A DNA stretch of 6,400 bases from Bacteroidales bacterium. Its GTDB lineage: Bacteria > Bacteroidota > Bacteroidia > Bacteroidales > UBA932. The notes under the pieces were generated by a model. It was not told where the DNA came from. It saw only the letters and a program-made list of their open reading frames with translations, and made no database searches. Where the stretch lies: NCBI GenBank assembly GCA_009784635.1, contig WRBG01000113.1, positions 1 through 6,400 on the forward strand. Reading direction: 5' to 3'. A program made the position numbers and the translations under genes. Every line of letters begins with the position of its first letter. Position 1 is the first letter of the stretch. Shown here in pieces: positions 5,199 to 6,400 of this stretch.

Positions 5199-6263
5199 AT
5201 GGCAAAGGAGCGTTATATACGTTTTGATTGGGCGGCCAAGCGGCTGTTGCGGCAAAAGTCAAATTTTGTGGTGCTGGAGGGATTCTTATCAACCCTTTTG
5301 AACGACAATATTAAAATTGTACGGATGCTCGAAAGTGAAGGGAATAAAGAAGATATCAACGATAAGTTTAATCGTGTAGATATGTTTGCAGAAAACAGCA
5401 GGGGGGAATTGGTCATTATTGAAGTGCAAAATACCCGCGAGTTGAGCTATTTTCACCGGATGTTGTACGGTACATCCAAAGCGATTACAGAGTACATGTA
5501 TGAGAAGGAGCCTTATTCCCGTATAAAAAAAGTGTATTCCGTCAATATTGTTTACTTTGATTTGGGTCAAGGCAAGGACTATGTGTACCACGGCCGCACG
5601 GAGTTTCGCGGTACGCACCACCATGATGTTCTCCAATTATCTGTCCGTCAGCAGGAACAGTTTATGTACAAAGAGGTGGGCGACCTGTATCCCGAATATT
5701 ATATTCTACGCGTGGATGAGTTTGACCAAAAGGCGGTAACCCCTTTAGATGAATGGATTTTGTTTCTAAAGACGAGCGAAATACCGGAAACCGCAAAAGC
5801 GCCGGGGCTGCAAGAAGCGCGGGAAAGATTGCGCAGAGACGCGATGAACAGGGAGGAAAGGAGTGCTTATGAGGCCCATTTGGAGGCTCTCCGCTACCAA
5901 CAAAGCGTGATTGAAACCGGCTTGATTGAGGGACGGGCCGAGGGTTTGGTTGAAGGACGTGCCGAAGGATTGGCTGAAGGACGTGCCGAAGGATTGGTTG
6001 AGGGACGGGTCAAAGGATTAGCCGAGGGTTTGGTTGAAGGACGTGCCGAAGGACGAGTTGAGGGGCGAGTTGAGGGCTTAATTGAAGGGCGAGCTGAGGG
6101 ACGGGTCAAAGGATTGGCCGAAGGACGTGTTGAAGGATTAGCCGAAGGACGTGTTGAAGGATTAGCCGAAGGACGTGTTGAAGGATTAGCCGAAGGCGAA
6201 AAAGAAAGATTAAAACTGTTGCAGGAAATCGAAAATCTGAAACGTCTGCTGATTAAAGACTGA
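5199..6263 (+). CDS. Rpn / PDDEXK_2 family nuclease with long EGxx-repeat tail
   Basis: The 354-residue protein opens with RFDWAAKRLL (8-17), typical of Rpn (recombination-promoting nuclease) / PDDEXK_2 proteins, often labelled 'putative transposase'. The nuclease core is visible as NRVDMF (58-63) with Asp61, then LVIIEVQ (71-77) with Glu75 and Gln77. Gln in place of the usual Lys is normal for this family. LSYFHRMLYGTSK (82-94) follows as the next conserved block. The core ends near 200; 205-243 is a charged, probably helical stretch. Residues 244-333 are 22.5 tandem EGxx tetrapeptides, and 334-354 form a short Leu-rich coiled-coil-like end. Homologues commonly carry short EGxx tails; this one is long. 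Relatives in enteric bacteria are DNA endonucleases linked to recombination and phage defence. The gene stands alone after a terminator and has no transposon ends. A three-codon ORF (5186-5197) stops one base before the start. There is no clear Shine-Dalgarno sequence. Confidence 0.88.
   Translation: MAKERYIRFDWAAKRLLRQKSNFVVLEGFLSTLLNDNIKIVRMLESEGNKEDINDKFNRVDMFAENSRGELVIIEVQNTRELSYFHRMLYGTSKAITEYMYEKEPYSRIKKVYSVNIVYFDLGQGKDYVYHGRTEFRGTHHHDVLQLSVRQQEQFMYKEVGDLYPEYYILRVDEFDQKAVTPLDEWILFLKTSEIPETAKAPGLQEARERLRRDAMNREERSAYEAHLEALRYQQSVIETGLIEGRAEGLVEGRAEGLAEGRAEGLVEGRVKGLAEGLVEGRAEGRVEGRVEGLIEGRAEGRVKGLAEGRVEGLAEGRVEGLAEGRVEGLAEGEKERLKLLQEIENLKRLLIKD
5928..6197 (+). repeat. In-frame 12/24-bp tandem repeat encoding EGxx tetrapeptides
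   Basis: The 270-bp block is built from 12-bp units encoding Glu/Lys-Gly-Arg/Leu-Ala/Val/Ile, mostly alternating Arg- and Leu-type units to give a 24-bp higher-order period. The last three 24-bp units (6120-6143, 6144-6167, 6168-6191) are identical, while units nearer the left end differ at synonymous sites (GAG/GAA, GGG/GGA, GCC/GCT). That points to recent expansion at the right end. Because the unit is a multiple of three, copy-number change alters protein length without breaking the frame. Confidence 0.95.
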
Positions 6264-6285
6264 GCCAACAAAGCCACAAAATGTA

Positions 6286-6293
6286 TATATTTG
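6286..6293 (+). promoter_or_regulatory. -7 promoter element for the right-edge lipoprotein gene
   Basis: TATATTTG matches TAnnTTTG and lies 25 bp before the ATG at 6319, 22 bp after the Rpn stop. No TTTG -33 element is visible at the usual spacing, so the promoter may be weak. I see no terminator between the two genes, so read-through from the Rpn gene is also possible. Confidence 0.5.
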
Positions 6294-6305
6294 CATCAAC
6301 AAACT

Positions 6306-6312
6306 AAGGAAG
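6306..6312 (+). promoter_or_regulatory. Shine-Dalgarno-like site deciding the start at 6319
   Basis: AAGGAAG contains AGGA (6307-6310), 8 nt before the ATG at 6319 but only 2 nt before the in-frame ATG at 6313. The spacing favours 6319, which also gives the more usual signal-peptide start MKRTTR. Confidence 0.5.
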
Positions 6313-6318
6313 ATGAAC

Positions 6319-6400
6319 ATGAAAAGAACCACCAGAATAGCCTTGGCCTTGGCCGGAGGGCTGTTTTTGTTCGGCTGCGAGCCGATCCCCACATTTGAGA
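6319..6400 (+). CDS. Putative lipoprotein, N-terminal fragment (3' end outside window)
   Basis: Only the first 27 codons are visible, and the frame is open to the window edge. They encode a classic type II signal peptide: MKRTTR with its positive charges, the hydrophobic IALALAGGLFLF, and the lipobox LFGC. The predicted acylated Cys is residue 20, followed by EPIPTFE. The product is therefore probably membrane-anchored, but nothing of the mature domain can be seen. The glutamate after the Cys parallels the acidic residues after the lipobox Cys of the lipoprotein encoded at 4079-5035. An alternative start at 6313 would add Met-Asn. The gene follows the Rpn gene on the same strand by 55 bp and has its own -7-like element. 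Confidence 0.72.
   Translation, partial: MKRTTRIALALAGGLFLFGCEPIPTFE

Noticed and set aside
5928..6197. CRISPR array
   Set aside because: Units are 12/24 bp and contiguous, with no unique spacers, and they keep the reading frame of a protein. This is a coding tandem repeat.
5894..6277. 127-codon open frame on the minus strand rich in Pro-Ser-x-Arg/Lys/Asn repeats
   Set aside because: It is the antisense shadow of the EGxx repeat. A stop-free repeat unit that is a multiple of three in length stays open on the other strand too. The + strand frame encodes a recognised nuclease.
5040..6300. Insertion sequence around the 'putative transposase' Rpn gene
   Set aside because: I found no terminal inverted repeats or target-site duplication flanking the gene, and the protein is a PD-(D/E)xK Rpn-type nuclease with no DDE transposase features.

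Overview
The window looks like chromosomal DNA of a Bacteroidota organism, most likely of the order Bacteroidales. Three signs support this. Promoter-like sites fit the Bacteroidota -7 consensus TAnnTTTG, in two cases with a TTTG -33 element. Ribosome-binding sites are mostly weak or absent. The proteins (a RuvB of Bacteroidota type, a secreted GH20 hexosaminidase, lipoproteins with a C-terminal Ig-like domain, and an Rpn/PDDEXK_2 protein with an EGRx-repeat tail) suit that phylum. The genus cannot be given from sequence alone.

Layout: bases 1-1356 hold the 3' part of a GH20 beta-N-acetylhexosaminidase gene on the + strand. It converges with a minus-strand unit and overlaps it by 23 bp. That unit is ruvB (3612-2590) followed 14 bp later by a secreted Ntn-hydrolase of the C45/choloylglycine-hydrolase-like type (2575-1334). 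A + strand terminator hairpin for the GH20 transcript appears to sit inside the antisense coding sequence of the Ntn-hydrolase gene. Bases 3613-4078 are an AT-rich divergent intergenic region with a good promoter at each end, one for ruvB and one for the lipoprotein gene.

Bases 4079-5035 encode a putative surface lipoprotein with a C-terminal bacterial Ig-like domain. It is followed by two hairpins, the second a convincing terminator. Bases 5199-6263 encode an Rpn/PDDEXK_2-family nuclease whose C-terminal quarter is 22.5 tandem copies of an EGxx tetrapeptide, encoded by a 12/24-bp DNA repeat that includes three identical 24-bp units. The start of another lipoprotein gene lies at the right edge (6319 onward).

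The genes do not form one obvious pathway. GH20, the Ntn hydrolase and the lipoproteins are cell-envelope or secreted functions of a glycan- and amide-scavenging lifestyle. RuvB is housekeeping DNA repair, and the Rpn protein is an accessory nuclease. No complete novel system is evident. The points most worth checking are the repeat-tailed Rpn gene, the terminator embedded in an antisense gene, and the Ntn nucleophile placed at the signal-peptide boundary.
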